Assembly (NCBI RefSeq): GCF_900176205.1
Contig: NZ_LT859959.1
Span: forward strand, 3,927,001 to 3,991,000
Reading direction: 5' to 3'
Origin: Bradyrhizobium sp. ORS 285
Lineage (GTDB): Bacteria; Pseudomonadota; Alphaproteobacteria; Rhizobiales; Xanthobacteraceae
DNA: 64,000 bases
The notes beneath the pieces are model-generated. The model saw only the letters and a program-made list of their open reading frames with translations, searched no databases and was not told where the DNA came from. Below are positions 47,345 through 56,270 of this stretch, in pieces. The first letter of the stretch is position 1, and each line of letters begins with the position of its first letter. The position numbers were made by a program, and so were the translations under genes.

Positions 47345-47383
47345 TCAGCGGGCGGTGGTATTTGGCGCATCGCCGCCCGCTGA
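47345..47383 (+). terminator. hairpin downstream of the alcohol dehydrogenase gene
   Basis: An 11-bp perfect inverted repeat (TCAGCGGGCGG at 47345-47355 and its complement at 47373-47383) starting ten bases after the stop codon. There is no uridine run; it is a likely transcript end. Confidence 0.6.
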
Positions 47384-47711
47384 CGATCTGCAGCTCCGCA
47401 GAGCGTTCGATCAGAGAACGACGGCACGTTTTCCAACGGCTTTCGTCGCCGATCATTTGTCCACAAACGCTACGGTTGTCGGCCTTGGCACGCGATCGCC
47501 ACGGATGAATTGCGCCGCAGGCCTTCACCGATGTGACCACTTTGGCCCGAGATCACGGCCGAATTCGTCAGGCGAGACGAAATCTCTTGTGGGGAAAATG
47601 CCGCACTCGACGACGAAACAACCGAGCCAGAATTAATCCGGAATTGCGGCTCATTGCCACCCAACTTGTCTCCGAGAACGCGCCGTTGCGTAAGCGTATC
47701 CGGAGTCGTCA
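47384..47711. other. intergenic region upstream of the 801-residue protein gene
   Basis: About 330 bp without a convincing gene. It is less GC-rich than its surroundings, which fits a promoter region. I see no recognisable sigma-factor site that I would defend. Confidence 0.45.
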
Positions 47712-50117
47712 ATGGCAGGCCGAACGGCAGGAGTTGCATTTGCCATTGCCGTTGGCGTCATCGGGACGGTCGTGGTCGCGCTGCCGCGTGTTGTCATTGC
47801 AGCAGAGGAGTGTCTCACCGAGCCGACGGGGGAGAAGTCCGATGCGCAGCGCTGGTACTATCGTTTTGATCGCGGCACCAACCGGCGTTGCTGGTATCTG
47901 AAGGATGCCAACGGCAGCAACACCGCGGCTTTGGCCCGGCCGGCCCAGCAACCGGCGCCGTGGGACTTCGCCCAGCCGGCTCCTCCCAAGCTGACGACGC
48001 GCCGGACCGACGGCCCTGCTCCCCGCGCGGCGGCCGACGCTCTTGCAGAAGCACCGCAGCCACGCCTGCGCACTGACCTCGCCGTCAGGGGCACGCCGAA
48101 ACCACAGAACGTCGCGATCACGCCGACGACCTTGACGGCCTCGGACGCCAGCCTGCCGCGCGGCCTCGATAGCGCCTCGCCCTGGCCCTCGGCACCGCCG
48201 CCGCAGCAGCAGGCTGAGACGGCCAGCGGAGATTCAACCTCCGCCGCCATGGCCGACGACGGCAATGCCGACATGGCCAACACCACGCCGGCCTTCGACG
48301 GCCAAGGTGCCAACATTTCGAAGACGGCCAAGCCGGAAGCTCCGATCCACATGCTGATGCTGGTGGTGATCGGCGCTCTCGCGATTTCGGGCCTGCTCGC
48401 CAGCGCGCTCTACCGGCTCAGCCGCATGGGACGTCGCCGACGCGGCAACCGAAGCTGGCACGCGGATGCGGCGCGCAACCGTCGCTCCCGCACGCAGCCG
48501 CGGACCAAGGCGTCGCCCGCGGGCTCGCGCGCCGATCGTGGCGGCATGCCGCCCGCACCATCGCACGCCGGCAACAGCCGCGGTGCACAGCCGGCTTCAG
48601 CGCTCGATCTCGCCAGCGCGCGGCTGGCGTCTGCGCAGCCGGAGCCTGTCGAGCCTCGCGGATACCATCCAGGCCCCGCGCATCAGCACGGCCATCACCA
48701 GGCCGTCTCCGCGCGGCGGCGTGAGCTCGACGCCGCCTCGGACATGCAGCGGTCGCAAAACACGGACGCCGTGTGGCAGGCGGCCGATCAGCTCGCGGAG
48801 CACGCCGCGGCACGACGGGCTCCGCCCACAGCTCCCGACCACATCGCGGCGGCCGCTCAACCTTCCAGTACCGCGCCGATGCCCGCCGCTTCCCAGGCCC
48901 AGCAGGCGCAGACCGCTGCGGCCCAGATCGCCGCCGCACAGATGGCATTGGCGCAGGCCGCTGCGGCAAAGGCGAAGATGACTGCGGCCCAGACCAATGC
49001 CGTCGCACCTCCGGCTTCGCCTGGTCATGCCGCCTGGAGCGAGCCGACCGCGAATGAGACCTGGCCCGCACAGCGGACCGCTGCGCAAGCCCCCGCATTC
49101 GTCGCTCCAAACTCATCTCCGGCCGCTCCACTGCCGCAGCCGGTCCAGCCTGCCGCGGCCGCTGAGCCGCCCGCGCCGGTCGATGTCAGCGAAATCGTGA
49201 CGGCGTTGCGCAAGGCCCGCGCGGGCGAAGCCGCATCACCGTCCGCCGGCGCCGCGCCGCTCGACGCCGCCAAAGTCATCGCCGCGCTGCTGGTGTCACG
49301 CGCGGCCAAGCGGCGCAACACGCAGCCCGCCACCGAGACCGGCGAGGCGCCGCATGCCGTCCCCGGTCCGGCCCTAGCTGTTTCGCAGCCGATGGCGGAG
49401 GCTGCCGCACCGCAGCCCGCCCAGGCACCGCAGCAGATGATGCCACAATTGCGCAGCGCGCAGCCGATCGCTCAGCCGGATTTTGCCATGTCCCAGCAAA
49501 CGACCGGAGTCTCCGCGCAACCAGCCGCCGCCGATCCAGCGGCCGCGCTGATCGAGACGCTGCGCGCGCACGCGGCGCGACAGCCGACTTATCAGGCCGA
49601 CGAGCGCGTCGGCGCGGCTGAACCGGAAGCGGTGTCGGACGAGAGCCGTGCGACCGCGGAGGAGGACGAGCTCGACGATCCCGCAGCGGCGCTGATCAAC
49701 CTGCTGCAGTCGCGCTTCTCATTGCCGGAGGATGAGCTGGAGCCGGAGCAGCCGCCCGAGGAAGAGCTCGCGGCGTTCGCGGCCGAAGCTCCGCACAATG
49801 TGGCGCACCTGCATGACGATCCTGCCGCGCAACTGATGAGTCTGCTCGAGTCGCGGTCATCGATCCCGGCGGCGGTCCCGCCAGCGGCCGTCGAGCAACC
49901 GCGGCAGCGGCCTCAGCAGGCTCCGCAGCAGCAGCCGCAGCGAACTCCGCAGCAGCGCCCGCTGTTTGCCCCGACTCCGATGGAGGATTCGGCAACGCCG
50001 CCGCTCGATTTCATTCCGCGGCCGCCGGCACTGCGGCCGCGGCCACGCAATATTCAGCAGGACGAGTCGCTCGACGGCATCCAGGACATCTTGGCGCGCC
50101 TCGGTCGGCGCGCGTAG
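47712..50117 (+). CDS. large membrane-anchored protein with disordered tail and recurring helical motif
   Basis: An 801-residue protein I do not recognise. It has an N-terminal signal/anchor (about 5-30) and a small exported domain (LTEPTGEKSDAQRWYYRFDRGTNRRCWYLKD). A long Pro/Ala linker leads to one membrane helix (about 214-237, LMLVVIGALAISGLLASALYRL) and a basic stop-transfer (RMGRRRRGNR). The rest, about 560 residues, is Ala/Pro/Gln-rich and probably disordered in the cytoplasm. Short helix-forming motifs recur in it at about 491 (DVSEIVTALRKAR), 518 (DAAKVIAALLVSR), 608 (DPAAALIETLRAH), 656 (DPAAALINLLQSR) and 703 (DPAAQLMSLLESR), with a degenerate one at the end (LDGIQDILARLGRRA). This looks like a multivalent docking scaffold. 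Likely restricted to close relatives. Confidence 0.75.
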   Translation: MAGRTAGVAFAIAVGVIGTVVVALPRVVIAAEECLTEPTGEKSDAQRWYYRFDRGTNRRCWYLKDANGSNTAALARPAQQPAPWDFAQPAPPKLTTRRTDGPAPRAAADALAEAPQPRLRTDLAVRGTPKPQNVAITPTTLTASDASLPRGLDSASPWPSAPPPQQQAETASGDSTSAAMADDGNADMANTTPAFDGQGANISKTAKPEAPIHMLMLVVIGALAISGLLASALYRLSRMGRRRRGNRSWHADAARNRRSRTQPRTKASPAGSRADRGGMPPAPSHAGNSRGAQPASALDLASARLASAQPEPVEPRGYHPGPAHQHGHHQAVSARRRELDAASDMQRSQNTDAVWQAADQLAEHAAARRAPPTAPDHIAAAAQPSSTAPMPAASQAQQAQTAAAQIAAAQMALAQAAAAKAKMTAAQTNAVAPPASPGHAAWSEPTANETWPAQRTAAQAPAFVAPNSSPAAPLPQPVQPAAAAEPPAPVDVSEIVTALRKARAGEAASPSAGAAPLDAAKVIAALLVSRAAKRRNTQPATETGEAPHAVPGPALAVSQPMAEAAAPQPAQAPQQMMPQLRSAQPIAQPDFAMSQQTTGVSAQPAAADPAAALIETLRAHAARQPTYQADERVGAAEPEAVSDESRATAEEDELDDPAAALINLLQSRFSLPEDELEPEQPPEEELAAFAAEAPHNVAHLHDDPAAQLMSLLESRSSIPAAVPPAAVEQPRQRPQQAPQQQPQRTPQQRPLFAPTPMEDSATPPLDFIPRPPALRPRPRNIQQDESLDGIQDILARLGRRA

Positions 50118-50123
50118 GAGGCG

Positions 50124-50783
50124 TCAGCTCTCGAGCTGGCTTTGCAGCTCGCGCACGAACGTCGTCAGTCCCGTGCGGCGCTCGCGCTTCAGCCGCTCGG
50201 CCTTGAGGATCGATTGCACCTCGGCAAATGCATCGTCGACGTTACGGTTGATGACGATGTAGTCGTACTCGGCCCAGTGGCTCATCTCATGGCTGGCGCG
50301 GCTCATGCGGCCGCGGATGACCTCATGGGAGTCCTGCGCGCGCGTATGCAGCCGCTTCTCCAGATCGGCCGCCGACGGCGGCAGGATGAAGACGCTGACG
50401 ACGTCCTGGCGCGCCTTCTCGCGTAGCTGCTGTGTGCCCTGCCAGTCGATGTCGAACAGCACGTCCTGGCCGGCCGAGAGCGCGGCTTCCACCGGCCCGC
50501 GCGGCGTGCCGTAGCGGTTGTCGAACACGGTCGCCCATTCCAGCAGTTCGTTGCGCTTGACCATCTCCTCGAAGCGCGCGCGGTCGACGAAGTGATAGTC
50601 CCGGCCGTCGACCTCACCCGGCCGCATCGGCCGCGTCGTCGCCGAGACCGACATCCGCAGGCCCGTCATGCGCTCGATCAGCAGGCGCGACAGCGTCGTC
50701 TTGCCCGCGCCCGAAGGCGACGACAGCACGAACATCAGGCCGCGCCGCTCAACCCCGTCGAAGCTTCCGTCGTGAGCCGCCAT
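50124..50783 (-). CDS. gmk: guanylate kinase
   Basis: A 219-residue kinase converting GMP to GDP. The P-loop is LSSPSGAGKTTLSRLL; further signatures are SVSATTRPMRPGEVDGRDYHFV and TPRGPVEAALSAGQDVLFDIDWQGTQQL. An N-terminal extension of about 15 residues precedes the fold. It starts three bases after the yicC stop, so the two are cotranscribed, as in most proteobacteria. Confidence 0.96.
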   Translation of the reverse strand: MAAHDGSFDGVERRGLMFVLSSPSGAGKTTLSRLLIERMTGLRMSVSATTRPMRPGEVDGRDYHFVDRARFEEMVKRNELLEWATVFDNRYGTPRGPVEAALSAGQDVLFDIDWQGTQQLREKARQDVVSVFILPPSAADLEKRLHTRAQDSHEVIRGRMSRASHEMSHWAEYDYIVINRNVDDAFAEVQSILKAERLKRERRTGLTTFVRELQSQLES

Positions 50784-50786
50784 GGA

Positions 50787-51674
50787 TCACTCCAGATTCT
50801 GAACCTGTTCGCGAAACTGCTCGACCACCGTCTTCAGCTCGAGGCCGATATTGGTCAGCTCGATGTCGTTCGACTTCGAGCAGGTGGTGTTGACCTCGCG
50901 GTGGAATTCCTGGGCGAGGAAGTCGAGCCGGCGGCCGACCGGCCCGCCTTTGCCGAGCATCTCGCGCGCCTGCGCGATATGCGAGGCAATGCGATCCAGC
51001 TCCTCGCGGACGTCGGCCTTGGCGGCGATCAGCAGCGCCTCCTGCGCCAGGCGATCGGGATCGAAGCGGTCAGACGTGTCGAGCAAGGCTGCGACCTGTT
51101 CGGCCAGGCGCGCCTTGATGGCCTCCGGCTTGCGGCCCGGCGAGGCCTCCGCCCGCTTCGCCAGCCCCTCGATCTCATCGACGCGCTGATTGAGGATCTG
51201 GCCCAACGTATCGCCCTCACGCCGGCGCATTTCGACGAGCTGCTTCAACGCGGTCTCGAACGTCGCGATCGCCACCTCCTGGGCAGCCTTGTCCTCGGCC
51301 TCGTCGGTCTCGGGCTCGGCCACCTCGATCACGCCCTTGATCGACAGCAATCCGTCGATGCTCGGCGCGACCGCGTCGATGCGGCCGGACAGCGAGCTCG
51401 CGACCTTCACGACCGCCGCCAGCACGTCCTCGTTGATGCGCACCGTCGAGCCGGTCTCGGTGCGCTTGACGGTGAGGTTTGCATAGACGGTGCCGCGCGA
51501 CAGCACCTCGGTGGCGCGCTTCTTGGCGAAGGCCTCGACCTCGTCCCAGCCCTGCGGCAGCCGCACCCGGACGTCCAATCCCTTGGCGTTGACCGACTTC
51601 AACTCCCACTCGAACGAGTAGGGACCGCTTGCCCCGTGGTGACGGGCAAAGCCGGTCATGCTCGACAGCGCCAT
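50787..51674 (-). CDS. YicC family endoribonuclease
   Basis: A 295-residue protein of the YicC family (now described as an endoribonuclease acting on RNAs such as RyhB in E. coli). It opens MALSSMTGFARHHG and ends with the conserved EFHREVNTTCSKSNDIELTNIGLELKTVVEQFREQVQNLE. It lies between mltG and gmk on the minus strand, its usual place in alphaproteobacteria. Confidence 0.94.
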   Translation of the reverse strand: MALSSMTGFARHHGASGPYSFEWELKSVNAKGLDVRVRLPQGWDEVEAFAKKRATEVLSRGTVYANLTVKRTETGSTVRINEDVLAAVVKVASSLSGRIDAVAPSIDGLLSIKGVIEVAEPETDEAEDKAAQEVAIATFETALKQLVEMRRREGDTLGQILNQRVDEIEGLAKRAEASPGRKPEAIKARLAEQVAALLDTSDRFDPDRLAQEALLIAAKADVREELDRIASHIAQAREMLGKGGPVGRRLDFLAQEFHREVNTTCSKSNDIELTNIGLELKTVVEQFREQVQNLE

Positions 51675-51796
51675 TTCGTCAATATCTCCGGCAAATCAGC
51701 AGCGGGCGACAGACTCGCCCGCCAAAAGTGCGCGAACCTTACGGCCTTTTGGGCAAATGTTAAGCCCGGTTCTGCGCGGCCGGCATGCGTGGAAAA

Positions 51797-53077
51797 TTAT
51801 TGCTGAACGACCGGCGGGCTTGGCTGGGCCGCGCCCTGGCGCGCGCCGTTACCAGGCGCCGCACCTCCGGACGCACGGGGGGCCGGCGGCCTCTTGGCCC
51901 CCGCAGGCGCCCGCGGCGCGCCCGCGGCGGCGGCCGGATCAGCCGCTCCGCCAGCCACCGCCGGAGGCGCCTCCTCCGGCTCGATGGTGTCGTTCTGGGT
52001 CTGCCGCTCCATCGCCCGGAGCTTCGCAACGTTCTTCTGGTGAAGATCGTACGTCTCGGTGAAGGCGTGACCGCCGGTACCGTCGGCGACGAAATAGAGA
52101 TCGCGCGTGCGTGCCGGGTTCGCGGTCGCTTCCAGCGAGGCACGGCCGGGATTGGAGATCGGCCCCGGCGGCAGGCCCTCGATCACATAGGTGTTGTACG
52201 GCGACGGCTGGGTGATCTCGCTGCGCTTGATCGGCCGGCCCAGCGTGCCCTTGCCGCCGACGAGACCGTAGATGATGGTCGGGTCGGACTGCAGCTTGAT
52301 CCGCTGCCTGAGCCGGTTCACGAACACCGCAGCGACGCGGCTGCGCTCGTCGGGCTTGCCGGTTTCCTTCTCGACGATGGAAGCCAAGGTCACGAGTTGC
52401 TCGGGCGACTTCACCGGCAGATCCGGGCTGCGGCGCTCCCAGATCTCGGCGAGCACGCGCTTCTGCGCCTGCTGCATGCGCTGGATCACCTGATCGCGGC
52501 TGGTGCCGCGCGGGAACTTGTAGGTCTCGGGCAGCAGCGTTCCCTCACGCGGAATCTCGCGGACACTGCCGGTGAAGATCTCGTTGTCCGACAGACGGGC
52601 GACGATCTGCTCCGAGGTCAGGCCCTCTGGAATCGTGACGCCGTGCTGCACGACCTTGCCTTCGACGATCACGCCGATCACTTCGCGCAGCGAGGCATTC
52701 TTCTGGAACGCGTACTCGCCGGGCTTGAGATCGGAACTGGCCTTCAGCGCGTAGACGCCGCCGATGAAGATCCAGGGATTGACGTCGATCACGCCCTCGC
52801 GCGCGAGCACGTCGGCGATGTCGCGCTTGCCGGCGCGCTGCGGAATGTTGACGATCTTGTCGTCCTGCAGCGGCCCCGGCGCTTCGAGAATCTGACGGCC
52901 GTAATAATAGGCCGCGCCGGCACCGATCATCGCCAGGATCAGTAGGGTGATGATGGCATTGCCGACGACGACGAATGGATTGCGCGCCCGCTCGGAACGA
53001 CGCGGCGGTGGCGGCACCCGTTCGGGCTCCAGCGCTGCGCGCGGACTACGGGGCGAGATGGGCGGCCGTTCACTCAT
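51797..53077 (-). CDS. mltG: endolytic murein transglycosylase MltG
   Basis: From ATG 53077 (MSERPPISPRSPR) a 426-residue protein. A Pro/Arg-rich cytoplasmic head is followed by one membrane helix (VVGNAIITLLILAMIGAGAAYYYG), a LysM-like region and the YceG domain with ASIVEKETGKPDERSRVAAVFVNRL (catalytic Glu) and PYNTYVIEGLPPGPISNPG. It cleaves nascent glycan strands and so sets their length. A Pro/Ala-rich tail of about 70 residues after KLRAMERQTQ is longer than in most homologues. Confidence 0.93.
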   Translation of the reverse strand: MSERPPISPRSPRAALEPERVPPPPRRSERARNPFVVVGNAIITLLILAMIGAGAAYYYGRQILEAPGPLQDDKIVNIPQRAGKRDIADVLAREGVIDVNPWIFIGGVYALKASSDLKPGEYAFQKNASLREVIGVIVEGKVVQHGVTIPEGLTSEQIVARLSDNEIFTGSVREIPREGTLLPETYKFPRGTSRDQVIQRMQQAQKRVLAEIWERRSPDLPVKSPEQLVTLASIVEKETGKPDERSRVAAVFVNRLRQRIKLQSDPTIIYGLVGGKGTLGRPIKRSEITQPSPYNTYVIEGLPPGPISNPGRASLEATANPARTRDLYFVADGTGGHAFTETYDLHQKNVAKLRAMERQTQNDTIEPEEAPPAVAGGAADPAAAAGAPRAPAGAKRPPAPRASGGAAPGNGARQGAAQPSPPVVQQ

Positions 53078-53346
53078 CGATGCAACCTTCAGTCCTGTCG
53101 CTCTCGTCGTGGCCGCGCGCACCCCACGCCACCGACCCGCAGTTCTCGCCCATCCCTAACGATTCGTCATCGAATACGGCGAAAAGGTGTTTTCGCCTGC
53201 TATCGCCGCCATGCACATCCGCGTACCGCGGCGGTGCTCGGCCGCCTCGTGAAAGACACGCGAAGTGTTGGGTTCTAGTGTGGCTGCAGTCGGAAATCCG
53301 CGTGACAAACTGGCAACAGGCCCACGCGTCCGTCCGTCCTTCCTCA

Positions 53347-54612
53347 CTAGTTCACCACGCGCCGCAGAACCACCGACGCGTTGGTGCCGCCGAAACCGAA
53401 CGAGTTCGACAGCGCCACATTGATCTCGCGCTGACGCGGCTTATGCGGAACGAGGTCGATCGCGGTGTCCACCGACGGGTTCTCCAGATTGATCGTCGGC
53501 GGCGCGATGTTATCCCGAATCGCGAGAATGCTGAAGATCGCTTCGACGGCGCCGGCTGCACCCAGGAGATGACCGATCGACGATTTGGTCGAGGACATGG
53601 AGATCTTCGAAGCGGCATTGCCGAGCAGACGCTCGACCGCGCCGAGCTCGATCTCGTCGCCCACCTGTGTCGAGGTGCCGTGCGCGTTGATGTAGTCGAG
53701 GTCGGCGGCCGTGATGCCCGCGCGCTTCAACGCCGCGCTCATGCTGCGGAAGCCACCGTCGCCATCCGGTGACGGCGAGGTGATGTGATAGGCATCGCCC
53801 GACAGACCGTAGCCGCAGACCTCGGCATAGATCCGCGCGCCACGCGCCTTGGCGTGTTCATACTCTTCGAGCACGACGACACCTGCGCCCTCACCCATCA
53901 CGAAGCCATCGCGATCCTTGTCGTAGGGACGCGAGGCCCGCTCCGGCGTCTCGTTGAAGCCGGTGGACAGCGCGCGCGCCGCGCAGAAGCCGGCCATGCC
54001 GATTCGGCAGATCGGAGATTCGGTTCCGCCGGCCACCATCACGTCGGCATCGCCGAGCGCGATCAGACGACTCGCATCACCAATGGCGTGCGCGCCGGTC
54101 GAACAGGCGGTGACGACGGAATGATTGGGACCCTTGAGGCCATGCTCGATCGAGACGTAACCGGAGGCGAGATTGATGAGGCGTCCGGGAATGAAGAACG
54201 GCGACACCTTCCGCGGACCGCGCTCCTTCAGCAGGATCGCGGTGTCGGCAATACCAGACAGACCGCCGATGCCGGAGCCGATCAGCGTGCCGGTGGCGCA
54301 ACGGTCTTCTTCCGTCGCAGGGTGCCAATTGGCGTCATCGAGCGCCTGGCGCGCTGCGGCCATCGCGAAGATGATGAAATCGTCGACTTTGCGCTGGTCC
54401 TTCGGCTCCATCCACTGGTCGGCATTGAAAGTGCCATCGGAGCCATCGCCGCGCGGCACCTGACAGGCGACCCTGGCGGGCAGATCGGAGACCTCAAACG
54501 ACTCGATCACGCGCGCGCCGCTTTGGCCCTGGAGAATTCGCTGCCAGGTCGTTTCCACCCCGCAGCCAAGCGGCGAAACCATGCCAAGGCCCGTGACGAC
54601 AACCCGCCTCAT
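53347..54612 (-). CDS. fabF: beta-ketoacyl-ACP synthase II
   Basis: A 421-residue condensing enzyme elongating acyl-ACP with malonyl-ACP. It has the Cys nucleophile in VVTACSTGAHAIGDA and the His pair in NAHGTSTQVGD and SSIGHLLGAAGAVEA. The start is MRRVVVTGLGMVSPLG at 54612; the frame upstream is not family-like. Together with acpP, fabG and fabD it forms the fatty-acid cluster. The 213-bp gap to acpP is wide enough for a separate promoter. Confidence 0.96.
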   Translation of the reverse strand: MRRVVVTGLGMVSPLGCGVETTWQRILQGQSGARVIESFEVSDLPARVACQVPRGDGSDGTFNADQWMEPKDQRKVDDFIIFAMAAARQALDDANWHPATEEDRCATGTLIGSGIGGLSGIADTAILLKERGPRKVSPFFIPGRLINLASGYVSIEHGLKGPNHSVVTACSTGAHAIGDASRLIALGDADVMVAGGTESPICRIGMAGFCAARALSTGFNETPERASRPYDKDRDGFVMGEGAGVVVLEEYEHAKARGARIYAEVCGYGLSGDAYHITSPSPDGDGGFRSMSAALKRAGITAADLDYINAHGTSTQVGDEIELGAVERLLGNAASKISMSSTKSSIGHLLGAAGAVEAIFSILAIRDNIAPPTINLENPSVDTAIDLVPHKPRQREINVALSNSFGFGGTNASVVLRRVVN

Positions 54613-54825
54613 ATCCGTTTCTCCAGACCAGACCTTGCACGCAGGCAATGGGCTCGCGGCTTCACCTGCACCTCGGGTCATTGTTTCGAGCAACAATCTC
54701 GCGTGACGGAGCTTGCTGGTCGTAAGCCGGCGGCCGGCGGCAGCCGCGACAACACCGCCAACAGCAAGAAACCGGTCGACCGCACAAGACGGATCGGCCG
54801 GTTTCGCGCAACTCTCGCCGGAGCG

Positions 54826-55065
54826 TTAGCTCTTGGCGTTCTTCTCGAGGAACTTGGTGGCGTCGCCGACCGTCAGGATCGTCTCCGCGGCGTCGTCCGG
54901 AATCTCGCAGCCGAACTCTTCCTCGAAGGCCATGACGAGCTCGACCGTGTCGAGGCTGTCGGCACCCAGGTCGTCAATGAAGCTCGCGTTGTCGACCACT
55001 TTCTCGGGCTCGACACCAAGGTGTTCGACCACGATCTTCTTAACCCGCTCGCCAATCTCACTCAT
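54826..55065 (-). CDS. acpP: acyl carrier protein
   Basis: A 79-residue acidic four-helix protein that carries growing acyl chains on a 4'-phosphopantetheine arm attached to the Ser of [19 protein letters not shown]. The start is [21 protein letters not shown] lies upstream on the minus strand. It sits between fabG and fabF as in most proteobacteria. Confidence 0.98.
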   Translation of the reverse strand: MSEIGERVKKIVVEHLGVEPEKVVDNASFIDDLGADSLDTVELVMAFEEEFGCEIPDDAAETILTVGDATKFLEKNAKS

Positions 55066-55499
55066 CGTTCAACCTCGTGCTTGTTCCTTTAAGACCCGAC
55101 CCCCGGATGATCCGCGTCATCCCGGCCGCTAAACTTCCCTCGCAATCGCGCAAAACCAGATTTGCCCCGCAGCGCCCCTTTACCGAAGCTTGGCCGCCGA
55201 CTTGCGGTCCGCAAACTTAGGAAACGGGGCCACTCACAACTCCAATCCTCACTCCACCAGTCCGGTACGCCTTCGACCCAGAGCGCTCAAACAGGAACCC
55301 AGATCAGCAGCACCAGCCGACGGAGGCCCGGCGAACGATGGCAGCTCGCCCCGCCAATATACAGGGTTTGGAAATCCTGCAATGGCGTTCTTCGTGCCCC
55401 CATCAGCCGCCCGGTTACCATACACGCGAATCATTGACCACACGGCCCGGCGCGGTCGCTGCGACGTCTTTTCGCCGCATTCCGAGCCGCAGCAGGCGG
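55066..55499. other. fabG-acpP intergenic region
   Basis: A 434-bp gap. It must hold a strong promoter for acpP, which is made in large amounts. The frames here are short and have no family resemblance. Composition falls below the local average around 55170-55300. I see no RNA gene or repeat. Confidence 0.5.
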
Positions 55500-56237
55500 C
55501 TAGATCATCGCCATGCCGCCGTTGACGTGGATGGTCTGTCCGGTGACGTAGGCCGCCTCGTTGGAGGCGAGATAGACCGCAGCTGCAGCAATATCCTCGG
55601 GCGTGCCCAATCGCGCCGCCGGCACCTTGGCCAGGATGCTCTCGCGCTGCTTGTCGTTGAGCGCGTCGGTCATCGGCGTCTTGATGAAGCCGGGTGCGAT
55701 GCAGTTGGCGGTGACGCCGCGCTTGGCATATTCGGCGCCGAGTGTCTTGATCATGCCGATGATCCCGGCCTTGGACGCCGTGTAATTGCCCTGACCCGGA
55801 TTGCCGGTGACGCCGACGATCGAGGTGATCGCGATGATGCGGCCGAAGCGCTTGCGCATCATCAGCTTGGTAGCAGCGCGCGACAGGCGGAAGGTGGCGG
55901 TGAGGTTGACCTTGATGACCTCATCCCAGTCCTCGTCGCGCAGCTGCACGAACAGGTTGTCACGGGTGATTCCAGCGTTGGCGACGAGAATGTCGACCTG
56001 GCCCATCGCCTGCTCCGCAGCCGGCACGAGCGCTTCGACCTCGGCCGCATCCGACAGGTTGCAGGGCAGCACGTGGACACGGCTGCCCAGCTCGCCTGCC
56101 AAAGTCTCCAGCACCTCGCGACGCGTGCCGGACACGGCAACGGTCGCGCCCTGGGCATGCAAGGCCTTGGCGATCGCATTGCCGATGCCGCCGGTCGCGC
56201 CGGTGACCAGCGCGGTCCTGCCACTCAGATCGAACAT
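55500..56237 (-). CDS. fabG: 3-oxoacyl-ACP reductase
   Basis: A 245-residue short-chain dehydrogenase reducing 3-oxoacyl-ACP with NADPH. The cofactor motif is TGATGGIGNAIAK, the NNAG-type motif VANAGITRDNL, and the catalytic Ser/Tyr/Lys are in ITSIVGVTGNPGQGNYTASKAG. The end TGQTIHVNGGMAMI is typical. I start at ATG 56237 (MFDLSGRTALVTG). It follows fabD with a 33-bp gap. Confidence 0.97.
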   Translation of the reverse strand: MFDLSGRTALVTGATGGIGNAIAKALHAQGATVAVSGTRREVLETLAGELGSRVHVLPCNLSDAAEVEALVPAAEQAMGQVDILVANAGITRDNLFVQLRDEDWDEVIKVNLTATFRLSRAATKLMMRKRFGRIIAITSIVGVTGNPGQGNYTASKAGIIGMIKTLGAEYAKRGVTANCIAPGFIKTPMTDALNDKQRESILAKVPAARLGTPEDIAAAAVYLASNEAAYVTGQTIHVNGGMAMI

Positions 56238-56270
56238 CTCAACTCTCCTCACTGCCGCAGACGCGGCCCT

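Noticed and set aside
47480..47500. TTGGCAC sequence resembling half of a sigma-54 promoter
   Set aside because: The -12 GC element does not follow at the required distance.
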